Made by a program: the position numbers and the translations under genes
Assembly: GCF_001425625.1 (NCBI RefSeq)
Contig: NZ_LMCP01000012.1
Coordinates: forward strand, 2,620 to 66,619
DNA length: 64,000 nt
Direction of reading: 5' to 3'
Source: Mesorhizobium sp. Root102
GTDB lineage: Bacteria; Pseudomonadota; Alphaproteobacteria; Rhizobiales; Rhizobiaceae
The notes under the pieces: generated by a model
What the model saw: only the letters and a program-made list of their open reading frames with translations
Databases searched by the model: none
What the model was told of the DNA's origin: nothing
Part shown: piece by piece, positions 28,364 through 37,385 of the stretch
Numbering within the stretch: position 1 is the first letter of the stretch
Layout: the number at the start of each line of letters is the position of its first letter

Positions 28364-28390
28364 GTCGGGTGGCCTAGACCGATTTCGACA
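28364..28390 (-). promoter_or_regulatory. Putative ECF42-dependent promoter for DGPF copy 2 and sigma factor
   Basis: Read on the minus strand, TGTCGA (28390-28385), 17 bases, then CGAC (28367-28364) fits the motif reported for ECF42 targets (TGTCGA near -35, CGA/TC near -10). The -10 element is 50 bases before the ATG at 28314. Confidence 0.65.
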
Positions 28391-28431
28391 AGCGCCGCGA
28401 AAAATCATTCGGCGGCGTCGGGGCGTTTCGG

Positions 28432-28800
28432 TCATTTCTCGGACAGGTACTCGGTCATTTCCCAGATCGGGCGCACCTCGACCGTGCCGGTGCTGGCTGC
28501 CGGACAGCGTCCACCCCATTCGATGGCCGTGTCGATGTCGGTCGCCTCGATCATGTAGAAGCCGGCAAGTTGCTCCTTGGTGTCGGCATAGGGGCCATCG
28601 AGCACGTTGGTGTTGCCGTTGGCCATCCGCACCGAGGCGGCCGTCTGGGTCGGGCGTAGCCGATCGCCGGCCAGCCATGCGCCGGATTTCTTCAACGCTT
28701 CGGTATAGGCGCCATAGGCCGCGAGGACCTGCTCGGTCTTGTCGCGCGGCGCATTCGCCGTCGCGGCCTCGTCATTGTAGATCAAAAGCATGTATCGCAT
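28432..28800 (-). CDS. DGPF-motif / YCII-related protein, copy 1
   Basis: The 122-residue protein (MRYMLLIYNDEAATANAPRD...) shares most of its sequence with copy 2, including LDGPYADTKEQLAGFYMIEA and WGGRCPAA. It ends with a short extra tail EMTEYLSEK. It has its own promoter of the same form as copy 2. The pair arose by a tandem duplication that included about 120 bases of the upstream region. Confidence 0.9.
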   Translation of the reverse strand: MRYMLLIYNDEAATANAPRDKTEQVLAAYGAYTEALKKSGAWLAGDRLRPTQTAASVRMANGNTNVLDGPYADTKEQLAGFYMIEATDIDTAIEWGGRCPAASTGTVEVRPIWEMTEYLSEK

Positions 28801-28849
28801 GGTCTTCTCCCGTTTTGTCGAACGGCCGCTCCGTGCGGGCCGACCCTAT

Positions 28850-28876
28850 GTCGTGCGGTCTCGGCCGATTTCGACA
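28850..28876 (-). promoter_or_regulatory. Putative ECF42-dependent promoter for DGPF copy 1
   Basis: On the minus strand TGTCGA (28876-28871), 17 bases, then CGAC (28853-28850) repeats the motif and spacing found before copy 2. The distance from the -10 element to the ATG at 28800 is again exactly 50 bases. Confidence 0.65.
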
Positions 28877-29059
28877 GGCGCTGGAAAAATCTTTCGGCCT
28901 TGGTCGCATGATGCGCAAGCCGGCGCCCACCGCGGCAGCGCTCAGCCGTTCGTCTAATGGGTGCAATTGCGGGTTGGCATTTCCCGTCTGCCGTCTAAAC
29001 TCGCGCCGCTCATGCCGAGGAGGGCAGTGCGGCGCCACTATTTCAGGGAGGAAATCACG

Positions 29060-30019
29060 ATGCTCAATTTCAGGACGAAACTTGTTGCTGTTGGCGCAAT
29101 GGCGCTGTCACTCGGTTTCGGCGCGATGCCGGCAGGAGCGCAGGAATTCATCAACGTGCTGACCGGCGGCACGTCCGGTGTCTATTATCCGCTCGGCGTG
29201 GCGCTGTCGGAAATCTACGGCAAGGGCATCGAGGGCGCGCGCACCCAGGTGCAGGCGACCAAGGCTTCGGTCGAAAACCTCAATCTGCTGCAGCAGGGCA
29301 AGGGCGAGATCGCCTTTGCGCTCGGCGATTCCGTCAAGATGGCCGCCGAAGGCAACACCGAGGCCGGTTTCCCCGGCAAGCTCGACAAATTGCGCGGCAT
29401 CGCCGCCATCTATCCCAACTACATCCAGATCGTCGCCAGCCAGGAGTCCGGCATCAAGACGCTGGCCGACCTCAAGGGCAAGAGCCTGTCGGTCGGCGCG
29501 CCGGCCTCCGGCACCGAACTCAACGCACGCGCCATCTTCGCCGCCGCCGGGCTCAAATACGAGGATCTTGGTCGGGTCGAATACCTGCCCTTCGCCGAAT
29601 CGGTCGAGCTTATCAAGAACCGCCAGCTCGACGCCACGCTGCAATCGGCCGGGCTTGGCGTCGCCTCGATCCGCGACCTCGCAACCTCCGTGCCGATCAA
29701 TGTCGTTGCGGTTCCCGCCGAGGACGTCGCCAAGATCGGCTCGCCCTATCTTTCGGTGGTCATTCCCAAGGGCACCTATGAGGGCCAGAGCGAGGATGTC
29801 GCGACCGCCGCAGTCGGTAATTTCCTCATCACCCGCGCCGATGTCTCCGACGAGACCGCCTACCAGATGACCAAGCTGATGTTCGACCATCTCGACCAGC
29901 TTGCCGCGGCGCATGCCGCCGCCAAGGCGATCGATCCGGCCAAGGCACTCGACGGCATGCCGGTGCCGCTGCATCCCGGTGCTGAGCGGTATTACAAGGA
30001 GAAGGGACTCATCAAGTAA
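29060..30019 (+). CDS. TAXI family TRAP transporter solute-binding protein
   Basis: The 319-residue periplasmic protein has a signal peptide (about residues 1-27, ending PAGAQE). It then has the TAXI signature VLTGGTSGVYYPLGVALSEIY, followed by KGKSLSVGAPASGTELNARAI and PINVVAVPAEDV. It captures a substrate for the permease encoded next; the ligand is unknown, with dicarboxylates or glutamate known for relatives. ATG at 29060 has GGGAGGAA upstream. It heads the operon binding protein / permease / DUF1850. Confidence 0.93.
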   Translation: MLNFRTKLVAVGAMALSLGFGAMPAGAQEFINVLTGGTSGVYYPLGVALSEIYGKGIEGARTQVQATKASVENLNLLQQGKGEIAFALGDSVKMAAEGNTEAGFPGKLDKLRGIAAIYPNYIQIVASQESGIKTLADLKGKSLSVGAPASGTELNARAIFAAAGLKYEDLGRVEYLPFAESVELIKNRQLDATLQSAGLGVASIRDLATSVPINVVAVPAEDVAKIGSPYLSVVIPKGTYEGQSEDVATAAVGNFLITRADVSDETAYQMTKLMFDHLDQLAAAHAAAKAIDPAKALDGMPVPLHPGAERYYKEKGLIK

Positions 30020-30023
30020 GGCG

Positions 30024-30194
30024 TCCCCCCTCGAGAGGAGGGTGGCCCGCAGGGCCGGGTGGGTCCTCGGTCAAGCGTTCTACCTTCTTACTTAAATCAT
30101 AGGTCGAGGCTGGTCAGGCCGCACACTGCCGCAACGACCCCACCCGTCCATCCGCCTTCGGCGGCCGTCCACCATCCCCTCAAGGGGGAGGGGA
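30024..30194. repeat. Imperfect long inverted repeat in the TRAP operon
   Basis: A left arm at about 30024-30064 (CCCCCCTCGAGAGGAGGGTG...) and a right arm at about 30136-30192 (...CATCCCCTCAAGGGGGAG) are imperfect reverse complements over roughly 40 bases. From memory, such elements recur between genes in Mesorhizobium. Here it separates the binding-protein gene from the permease gene and may lower permease expression. Confidence 0.55.
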
Positions 30195-30214
30195 ACCAGC
30201 GCCAGGAACCGCCA

Positions 30215-32284
30215 ATGACCGCTACTAAACCCGTCGAAGAGCAGGTCGAAGGCCTCCCGCCGGGCTTCGGCGACGGCATCGCCGGCAAGGCTGCCTTTCT
30301 CATCGCCGTCGCCTTTTCCGTGTTCCAGATCTATGTCGCCGCCTATGGCAGCATTCCGAGCCAGGTGGTTCGGGCCATGCATGTCGGCTTCCTGCTGCTG
30401 CTCGGCTTCGGCCTGATCGCCAATTTGCGCGCCAAAAGCATGCCGGCGAAAGCCGCGTTCTGGACGCTCGGTGTGCTCGGCTTCGGCACCGGCCTGTACA
30501 ATTGGGTTTTCTATGCCGATCTCATCCGGCGCTCCGGCTTCCTGACGACGCCGGACCTGATCGTCGGCGCGGTTCTGGTGGTGCTGGTCTTCGAGGCGGC
30601 GCGGCGGCTGATGGGCCTGCCGCTGGCGGTCATCGCCCTCCTCTTCCTCGCCTACTGCTTCGTCGGCAACCATCTGCCGCCGCCGTTCATCCATCGCGGC
30701 TATGATTTCGCCCAACTCGTCGACACCTTCGCCTACGGCACCGAAGGCATATACGGCACGCCGATCTATGTCTCGGCCGCCTATATCTTCATCTTCGTCG
30801 TCTTCGCCGCCTTTCTCGAACGCGCCGGCATGATCGCGCTGTTCAACGATTTCGCGCTTGGCCTTGTCGGCACATGGCGAGGCGGCCCGGCACAGGTCTG
30901 CGTGCTGTCGTCGGCGCTGATGGGCACCATTTCCGGCTCGGGCGTGGCCAATGTGGTGGCCAGCGGGCAGTTCACCATCCCGCTGATGAAGCGCTTCGGC
31001 TTCCGCTCGGCTTTCGCCGGCGCCGTCGAGGCGACGTCCTCGATGGGCGGCCAGATCATGCCGCCGGTGATGGGCGCGGTCGCCTTCATCATGGCCGAGA
31101 CGCTGAACGTGCCTTATGCCGACGTGGTCAAGGCGGCGATCATCCCGGCGCTGCTCTATTTCGGAGCCTGCTTCTGGCAAGTGCATCTGGAAGCCGGCAA
31201 GGCCGGGCTCACCGGCATGGCCAAGGCGGACCTGCCCAACCCGTGGGACGCGGTGCGGCAACACTGGCCGCTGGTGCTGCCACTGGCAGCCCTGATCTAC
31301 CTGCTGTTTGCCGGCTATACGCCGATCTTCGCCGGCACGATGGGCCTGGCGCTGACCATCGTGCTCATCCTCGGCACACCACTGGCGGCGGCGATCGGGC
31401 CGCTCGCCTTCCGCGTCGTCTTCTGGCTGGCGCTCGGATTTGCCGCTGCTTCGTTCATGAAGTTCGGCGTCAACCTCCTCGGCCTGGTCATCGTCGCACT
31501 GGTTGTCGCTTGCTTCACCTTCAAGGGCGGCCGCGAAACGCTGCGTATCTGCGTCGACTCGCTTGCCGAAGGCGCCAAGAACGCGCTGCCGGTCGGCATC
31601 GCCTGCGCCATCGTCGGCATCGTCATCGGCACGCTGACGCTGACCGGCATCGCCTCGACCTTCATCGGCTGGATCATCTCGATCGGCGAAGACAATCTGT
31701 TCCTGTCGCTGGTGCTGACCATGCTCACCTGCCTGGTGCTCGGCATGGGCATCCCGACCATTCCCAACTACATCATCACCTCGTCGCTGGCCGGGCCGGC
31801 GCTGCTGTCGCTCGGCGTGCCGCTGCTGGTCAGCCACATGTTCGTCTTCTATTTCGGCATCATGGCCGATTTGACGCCACCGGTGGCGCTGGCCGCGTTT
31901 GCCGCCGCGCCGATGGCCAAGGAAAGCGGCCTCAAGATCGGCATCCAGGCGACCAAGCTCGCCATTGCGGGCTTCGTCGTGCCGTTCATGGCGGTCTACA
32001 CCCCGGCGCTGATGTTGCAGGACGCCGGGCCGATCGCCGCCCAGTTCGGCTATCCCGTCGAGGTCGCCTACATCGTCGCCAAGGCGTGCATGGGCATCGT
32101 GCTGTGGGGTGCCGCCGCCGTCGGCTTCCTTGTCAGGCGCATGGCATGGTGGGAGCGACTCGTCGCCTTCGCCGCCGGCGTGCTCTTGGTCGCCGCGGTG
32201 CCGCTCACCGACGAGGCCGGCTGGGCGCTGTCGCTTGCCTGGATCGGCTGGCATTGCTGGCGAGCGCGGCCGGCCACTGCATGA
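30215..32284 (+). CDS. TRAP transporter fused permease (TAXI type)
   Basis: The 689-residue protein fuses the small (DctQ-like) and large (DctM-like) TRAP membrane subunits and has about 16-18 helices. The large-subunit region shows the family stretch LSSALMGTISGSGVANVVASGQFTIPLMK and MGGQIMPPVMGAVAFIMAE. A second half has MGIPTIPNYIITS and FYFGIMADLTPPVALAAF. It imports the ligand of the upstream binding protein using an ion gradient. ATG at 30215 follows AGGAACC; its stop overlaps the DUF1850 start by four bases. Confidence 0.93.
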   Translation: MTATKPVEEQVEGLPPGFGDGIAGKAAFLIAVAFSVFQIYVAAYGSIPSQVVRAMHVGFLLLLGFGLIANLRAKSMPAKAAFWTLGVLGFGTGLYNWVFYADLIRRSGFLTTPDLIVGAVLVVLVFEAARRLMGLPLAVIALLFLAYCFVGNHLPPPFIHRGYDFAQLVDTFAYGTEGIYGTPIYVSAAYIFIFVVFAAFLERAGMIALFNDFALGLVGTWRGGPAQVCVLSSALMGTISGSGVANVVASGQFTIPLMKRFGFRSAFAGAVEATSSMGGQIMPPVMGAVAFIMAETLNVPYADVVKAAIIPALLYFGACFWQVHLEAGKAGLTGMAKADLPNPWDAVRQHWPLVLPLAALIYLLFAGYTPIFAGTMGLALTIVLILGTPLAAAIGPLAFRVVFWLALGFAAASFMKFGVNLLGLVIVALVVACFTFKGGRETLRICVDSLAEGAKNALPVGIACAIVGIVIGTLTLTGIASTFIGWIISIGEDNLFLSLVLTMLTCLVLGMGIPTIPNYIITSSLAGPALLSLGVPLLVSHMFVFYFGIMADLTPPVALAAFAAAPMAKESGLKIGIQATKLAIAGFVVPFMAVYTPALMLQDAGPIAAQFGYPVEVAYIVAKACMGIVLWGAAAVGFLVRRMAWWERLVAFAAGVLLVAAVPLTDEAGWALSLAWIGWHCWRARPATA

Positions 32285-32664
32285 GCCTGTGCATCCTGGC
32301 CGCCGGCAAGACGGTGACGCTGACGGTTGCCGCCTTCACCCTATCGTGGACGCATTCGGTGGAACGGACGCGCTGGGAAGAGGACTGGAAGGTGATGCCT
32401 TCCGGCCTGCAGGTGATCGAAGCCCGGATCAAGGGGTCGGGCGCCGGCATGGAGCCGCCGGAAGGCGCGATGCTGCGCGACGGCTGGTGGATCTACGCGC
32501 CTGATGTCGGCCCGCAGCGGCGCGTCGTGCTCGCCGCCTCCGGCGCCACCGGCGACGGCTGGACGCTGTGTTCGGTTCAGGGCTGCCGTGAACTGGGCAA
32601 GGCGGCCGGTAGCTCCATTGTGCTGGAGCCATGCGGGTTGGATGGCACGAGCCAGCCGCGATAG
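32281..32664 (+). CDS. DUF1850 domain-containing protein
   Basis: The 127-residue protein has the DUF1850 features FTLSWTHSVERTRWEEDW near residue 18 and a later GSGAGMEPPEGA motif. Genes of this family commonly sit beside TAXI-TRAP permeases, so a role in that transporter is inferred; none is established. The ATG at 32281 overlaps the permease stop (ATGA). The N-terminus (CILAAGKTVTLTVAAFTL) may be a short secretion or membrane segment. Confidence 0.85.
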   Translation: MSLCILAAGKTVTLTVAAFTLSWTHSVERTRWEEDWKVMPSGLQVIEARIKGSGAGMEPPEGAMLRDGWWIYAPDVGPQRRVVLAASGATGDGWTLCSVQGCRELGKAAGSSIVLEPCGLDGTSQPR

Positions 32665-32849
32665 CACACGATCAAGTTGGTGAGCGGATGGGAAATCTCG
32701 ACATGGAAGCGGGCATCCCCAGCAGGCGCCCTGAGTGGCCTCGTCCTTCGAACTGGCGGCTGGATAAACTGTGCGTGCCGAATGTCCGCGTCCAGGTTTC
32801 TTCCGCCTTGTCGGCGTCGAATCCCGCTGCTCCCCCAGAGCTCCGCTTT

Positions 32850-33296
32850 CTAGCCAAGGAACCGCTCCCGCAGTTCGGCGGAAGGGACCTCGCAACTGTC
32901 CTTCCTGCCGAACAGCGCGTAGCGGTTTTTAGCAATGCGATCGTAGAGCCAGTCGCGCAGCGGGCGCGGCAGCAACATCAGAGCCTTCGTCGCCCGCCAC
33001 TGCCAGCCGAGTTCCGACATGACGGCGACAAAACTGTCGAGCCGCGTGAAAGCGACGCCATCGATCGGGACGAGATTGGTTTCATAGCTGTCCGGGCGCA
33101 GCCCGTGCTTCCTGAACAGCGCTTCGCCGAATGGCGACTGCGCGGTGGCGAAGCGGAAGCGGCTTTGGCGGTCGAGCCTGACCACCATGCGCACGAAGCC
33201 GGAGCACAGCACGCAGACGCCATCGAAGACGATTAGCGGATGGCGTGCATCGAAGGATGTTTCGGAGGGACGGCTTGGCTGGGGAAGGTCGGTCAC
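32850..33296 (-). CDS. Thiol-disulfide oxidoreductase DCC family protein (DUF393)
   Basis: The product has the DUF393 motif VFDGVCVLCSGFV (DxxCxxC) near its N-terminus, then a long helical stretch and YDRIAKNRYALFGRKDSC near the end. The CxxC suggests redox activity; the partner is unknown. GTG at 33296 has GAGG nine bases upstream and gives 148 residues; a TTG 30 codons earlier is less likely. It converges with the DUF1850 gene. Confidence 0.82.
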   Translation of the reverse strand: MTDLPQPSRPSETSFDARHPLIVFDGVCVLCSGFVRMVVRLDRQSRFRFATAQSPFGEALFRKHGLRPDSYETNLVPIDGVAFTRLDSFVAVMSELGWQWRATKALMLLPRPLRDWLYDRIAKNRYALFGRKDSCEVPSAELRERFLG

Positions 33297-33476
33297 GCTG
33301 GCCTCGGCTGCTTGTGCCCTTAGGACACTAAGCCAGCCGAAGGCGGTATCAAAGCCGTGGCGATGTCGCACGCCGCCTGTCGGCAAGAGCGGGACGCTCG
33401 GCGCGATAGGTGGTGGCGCGGGACTCCGCGGCCGGCCTGCAGATCCGGCTGTCGTGGCGATTTTCGAATGCCATGA

Positions 33477-33623
33477 TCAGTGCGCGCTCACACCGAGCGA
33501 GTTGCCTCGACGGGCGCAAGCCGGGCCGGGGCCGCGCATGTAATAGCGCTCGGGCCGATAGGTCGGCGCAACGAATTCGCGGATGGCGGCGGCATAGCCG
33601 ATGAGGTGCGCGAGGAAGTTCAT
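33477..33623 (-). CDS. Small hypothetical protein (48 aa)
   Basis: The minus-strand ATG at 33623 opens a 48-residue frame, MNFLAHLIGYAAAIREFVAP followed by TYRPERYYMRGPGPACARRG. The amphipathic N-terminus and the Tyr/Pro/Gly motif read like a true small protein, and the start has AAGG nearby. It is too short to be sure; I recall similar short rhizobial frames but cannot confirm. It fills part of an otherwise empty 700-base gap between the DCC gene and ku; bases 33624-33940 show no other gene. Confidence 0.38.
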   Translation of the reverse strand: MNFLAHLIGYAAAIREFVAPTYRPERYYMRGPGPACARRGNSLGVSAH

Positions 33624-33940
33624 TACCTTGTCCCTGTCCCGATTTTCGGATGTCCCTTCCGAATTGCGGTCATCATAGCGTCGAGGCGTGAATAGTCGGT
33701 GAACGTGATGTTAATATCTGGTCGAAAATGCCTCGCTTCGTGGCCGGAATGCGGCTGATTCGGGGTCTTTCCGTGCAGTTGGTCGGCATTGCGCCCAATG
33801 TGACTTTTGCATCACATATGTTTCGTTTGAATGTCGCCTGCGTGCGGTTCTGTTTCAACTTTTGCCGCGCCCGTGAAATTTCCGTGCCGGCGGCCAGAAC
33901 GCCTCGGGGGCGCTTGGCATCGGGATCAATGCTGGAGCAC

Positions 33941-33965
33941 GGAACTGGAGCGGGCTCTGTCCGTT
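33941..33965 (+). promoter_or_regulatory. EcfG (general stress sigma factor)-type promoter before ku
   Basis: GGAAC (33941-33945), 16 bases, CGTT (33962-33965) is an exact match to the alphaproteobacterial general-stress promoter. It lies 35 bases before the ku ATG. A link between EcfG-type sigma factors and end-joining genes is known in Sinorhizobium meliloti. Confidence 0.72.
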
Positions 33966-33999
33966 CTCACCTTCATCTGTTTCTGGAAGGGAAGATATC

Positions 34000-34857
34000 A
34001 TGGCGCCGCGTCCTGCCTGGAAGGGTTATTTGAAGCTGTCGCTGGTCACCTGCGCCGTCGAGCTGACCAATGTCGTAACCCACACCGAGAAGGTTTCGTT
34101 CCGGGTGCTGAACCGCAAGACCGGCAACACGGTGAAACGCATCTATGTCGATTCCGAAACCGGCAAGCCGCTCGGTGACGGCGACGAGATCAAGGGCTAC
34201 GAAGTCAGCGACGGCGATTTCGTCCATATCGAGGAAGACGAGATCGAGGCGGTGCAGATCGAGTCCTCGCACACGTTGGCGCTCGACGGGTTCGTCGACA
34301 AAGCCTCTATCCAGCAAATCTACCTCGACACGCCCTATTATGTGGCGCCGGCCGACAAGGTGTCGGAGGAGGCGTTTGCCGTCATTCGCGATGCGATGGC
34401 GGGCAAGAAGATGGCCGGGCTGGCCCGCATCGTGCTCTACAGCCGCGAACGCCCGGTGGTCATCGAACCGCTGGGCAAGGGCATGGTGCTGACGACGCTG
34501 CGCTACGACAACACGGTGCGCCAGCCGGACACGGTGTTCGGCGACATCAAGGCGGTGAAGACCGACCAGGAGATGACCGATCTGGCCGAACTGATCATCG
34601 ACAAGAAGAAGGCCAAGTTCGACCCCTCGAAGTTCGATGACAAATACGAGGATGCACTGCTGGAGCTGATCCGTGCCAAGAAGGCCGGCAAGAAGGCGCC
34701 CACGGCCAAGGCGGCGCCCAAGCCTTCCAATGTCGTCAATCTGTTCGATGCGCTGAAGAAGAGCCTGTCGTCGGATAGCGGCTCAACGAAGGCTTCATCG
34801 GCGAAAGCCCGAAGCGCCAGGCCGAAAGCCGGCGCGCCCAAGCGCAAATCGGCCTGA
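34000..34857 (+). CDS. ku: Non-homologous end joining protein Ku
   Basis: Ku forms a ring on DNA double-strand ends and recruits LigD. The 285-residue protein begins with the Ku core, MAPRPAWKGYLKLSLVTCAV, and continues with VKRIYVDSETGKPL, DKASIQQIYLDTPYYVAP and GLARIVLYSRERPVVIEP. The C-terminal 55 residues are Lys/Ala-rich, as in many bacterial Ku proteins. ATG at 34000 has GGAAGGGAAG upstream. It lies 11 bases before ligD, so the two form a two-gene operon. Confidence 0.95.
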   Translation: MAPRPAWKGYLKLSLVTCAVELTNVVTHTEKVSFRVLNRKTGNTVKRIYVDSETGKPLGDGDEIKGYEVSDGDFVHIEEDEIEAVQIESSHTLALDGFVDKASIQQIYLDTPYYVAPADKVSEEAFAVIRDAMAGKKMAGLARIVLYSRERPVVIEPLGKGMVLTTLRYDNTVRQPDTVFGDIKAVKTDQEMTDLAELIIDKKKAKFDPSKFDDKYEDALLELIRAKKAGKKAPTAKAAPKPSNVVNLFDALKKSLSSDSGSTKASSAKARSARPKAGAPKRKSA

Positions 34858-34868
34858 GGACATCAGGG

Positions 34869-37376
34869 ATGGCAAGCCTCGAACAATATCACGCCAAGCG
34901 CGATTTCAAGAAGACCGCCGAGCCGGCCGGCAAGGTTTCTCGCGACAAGAAAGCCAAGGCCGGCGGTATCTTCGTCATCCACAAGCATGCGGCGACGCGG
35001 TTGCATTACGATCTGCGGCTTGAGCATGACGGCGTGCTGTGGAGCTGGGCGGTGACGCGCGGCCCGAGCCTCGACCCGCATGAGAAGCGGCTTGCCGTGC
35101 ATGTCGAGGACCACCCGATCGACTATGCGCCGTTCGAGGGCACCATCCCCAAGGGCGAATATGGCGGCGGTTCGGTCATCGTCTGGGACGAGGGCACCTG
35201 GACACCCGAGATCGATCCCGCCAAGGCGATGAAAAAAGGCCATATCAGCTTCGAGCTGAAAGGCCACAAGCTGCACGGTCTCTGGCATCTGGTCAGGCTG
35301 AAGCCGCGCGCGGGTGAAAAACGCGACAACTGGCTGCTGATCAAGTCCGACGATGCCGCCGCGCGGCCGGGGGAGGACATTCTCAAGGAAGCGCCGGAAT
35401 CGGTGAAGTCGGGCCTGACGATCGAGGAGGTCGGCGAGGGCAAGACGGCCAAGGGCGACAAGCCAAAAGTATGGCATTCCAACAAACCGGCCGCCGCCAA
35501 GGCGAAGGCCGGCAAGCGCCTCGACTTTGTCGAACCGCAGCTCGCCACGCTGGAGCGGGAAGCCCCGTCGGGCAAGGATTGGCTGCACGAGGTGAAGTTC
35601 GACGGCTATCGCATGCAGGCACAGATCGCCGGCACCGAGGTGCGGCTGCTGACCCGCACCGGCCTCGACTGGACGGAGAAATTCGGCGGCGAGATCGTCG
35701 CGGAACTGGCCGGACTGAAGTGCAGCGATGCCATCATCGACGGCGAGATCGTCGTGCTGGCCGACAGCGGGGTGTCTTCCTTCTCGCTGCTGCAGCAGGA
35801 TCTGTCTGCCAATCGAACCAACCGCTTCATCTACTATGTCTTCGACCTCATGCACCTCGACGGGAAGGATTTGCGCCGCGAGCCATTGGTCGAGCGCAAG
35901 CAGGCGTTGCAGGACTTGCTCGGCAAGCAGCCGGAGAATGCGGCCGTCCGTTTCAGCGACCACTTTTTCGAGCCTGGTAAGATCATGCTGGAGCATGCCT
36001 GCCGCATGGGGCTGGAAGGTGTCGTCTCCAAGCGCGCCGATGCGCCCTATCGCAGCGGCCGCGGCCCCACCTGGGTGAAGTCGAAATGCACGGCGCGGCA
36101 GGAATTCGTCATCGGCGGCTATCTGCCGTCGGAGAAGACCGGGCGCGGACTGCGTTCGCTGCTGGTCGGCTATTTTGAAGGCGGCAAGCTGCGCTATGCG
36201 GGGCGCGTCGGCACCGGCTTCTCGGTCAAGGGCGCAACCGATCTCAAGAAGAAACTCGATGCGCTGAAGGCAATCTCATCGCCCTTCGACACTACCGTGC
36301 CGAAGGGCAAAGGCCTGGTCTGGGTCAAGCCGGAACTTGTCGGCGAAGTGGAGTTTCGCAGCTGGACGTCGGACCGTATAATACGCCACGCCTCGTTCCA
36401 GGGATTGCGCGAGGACAAGCCGGCGGAGGAAGTCGTGCAGGAAAAGCCCAAGGCGCCGACGGCAGCGACAGGCAAGGCGAAGCCAGCGGCCAGCAGCGCC
36501 GCCAAGACTGCCGGGTCGATGACGACCACGGTAAAACTCTCCCACCCCGACAAGCTGTTGTGGCCGGACGAAAAAATATCCAAGCAGGGCCTGCTCGACC
36601 ACTACGCGCAGGTCTGGCCGCGCATGGAAGAGTTCGTCGTCAACCGGCCACTCAGCCTGGTGCGGGCGCCGGACGGTGTCGGCGGGCCGCGCTTCTTCCA
36701 GAAACACGCCTCGGCCGGCATGAGCGACAAGATCGCCCGCATGAAAGACCCGACCGACGGCGAGGAGATCCTGTTCATCCGGGATTTCGACGGTGTTGCA
36801 GCACTGGTCCAGTACGGCGTGGTCGAGATCCACATCTGGGGCTGTACCGTCGAGAAGCTTGAACAGCCGGACCAGATCATCTTCGATCTCGACCCCGATG
36901 AAGGCGTCGACGTCAAAGCGGTGCGCGAGGCGGCACTCGACATCAGGGGCAAGCTCGACGAGCTGTCGCTGCCGAATTTCGTCAAGACCTCAGGCGGCAA
37001 GGGTTTTCATGTGCTGGTGCCGCTGAAGCCATCGGCGGATTGGGAGGCGGTGAAGACCTTCGCCCATGATTTCGCCAAAGCGCTCGAACAAGGCGCTCCG
37101 GATCGCTACACGGCGACGCTGTCGAAGAAGGCGCGCACGGGAAAGATCTTCGTCGACTACCTGCGCAATGGCAGGGGCTCGACGACGGTCGCGCCCTATT
37201 CGTCACGCGCCAAGAAGGGCGCCACCGTGTCGATGCCGGTGACCTGGGCGGAGATCGAGGCCGGCCTGGCGCCGAACGCTTTCCCGATCGGCGACAAGAC
37301 GACGCTGAAGCAACTGGCGCAGGCAGATCCTTGGGCGGATTTCTTCAGGCAGGGGAAGGTGCTGAAGCGGGGCTAG
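34869..37376 (+). CDS. ligD: ATP-dependent DNA ligase D, multifunctional
   Basis: LigD processes and seals double-strand breaks held by Ku. The 835-residue protein has three domains in the order phosphoesterase, ligase, polymerase. The phosphoesterase (about 20-155) has RLHYDLRLEHDGVLWSW and PKGEYGGGSV. The ligase (about 215-515) has Lys243 in EVKFDGYRMQ as the AMP-accepting residue and the late GLVWVKPELVGEVEF. The polymerase/primase (about 545-830) has the metal-binding DLDPDEGVD and the KTSGGKGFHVLVPL stretch. All catalytic motifs are intact. Confidence 0.96.
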   Translation: MASLEQYHAKRDFKKTAEPAGKVSRDKKAKAGGIFVIHKHAATRLHYDLRLEHDGVLWSWAVTRGPSLDPHEKRLAVHVEDHPIDYAPFEGTIPKGEYGGGSVIVWDEGTWTPEIDPAKAMKKGHISFELKGHKLHGLWHLVRLKPRAGEKRDNWLLIKSDDAAARPGEDILKEAPESVKSGLTIEEVGEGKTAKGDKPKVWHSNKPAAAKAKAGKRLDFVEPQLATLEREAPSGKDWLHEVKFDGYRMQAQIAGTEVRLLTRTGLDWTEKFGGEIVAELAGLKCSDAIIDGEIVVLADSGVSSFSLLQQDLSANRTNRFIYYVFDLMHLDGKDLRREPLVERKQALQDLLGKQPENAAVRFSDHFFEPGKIMLEHACRMGLEGVVSKRADAPYRSGRGPTWVKSKCTARQEFVIGGYLPSEKTGRGLRSLLVGYFEGGKLRYAGRVGTGFSVKGATDLKKKLDALKAISSPFDTTVPKGKGLVWVKPELVGEVEFRSWTSDRIIRHASFQGLREDKPAEEVVQEKPKAPTAATGKAKPAASSAAKTAGSMTTTVKLSHPDKLLWPDEKISKQGLLDHYAQVWPRMEEFVVNRPLSLVRAPDGVGGPRFFQKHASAGMSDKIARMKDPTDGEEILFIRDFDGVAALVQYGVVEIHIWGCTVEKLEQPDQIIFDLDPDEGVDVKAVREAALDIRGKLDELSLPNFVKTSGGKGFHVLVPLKPSADWEAVKTFAHDFAKALEQGAPDRYTATLSKKARTGKIFVDYLRNGRGSTTVAPYSSRAKKGATVSMPVTWAEIEAGLAPNAFPIGDKTTLKQLAQADPWADFFRQGKVLKRG

Positions 37377-37385
37377 GGCTTCCTC

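Noticed and set aside
30092..32254. A 720-codon open frame on the minus strand
   Set aside because: It is the antisense of the TRAP permease, which has clear membrane helices and family motifs; the antisense product is an Asp/His/Arg/Gln-rich artefact.
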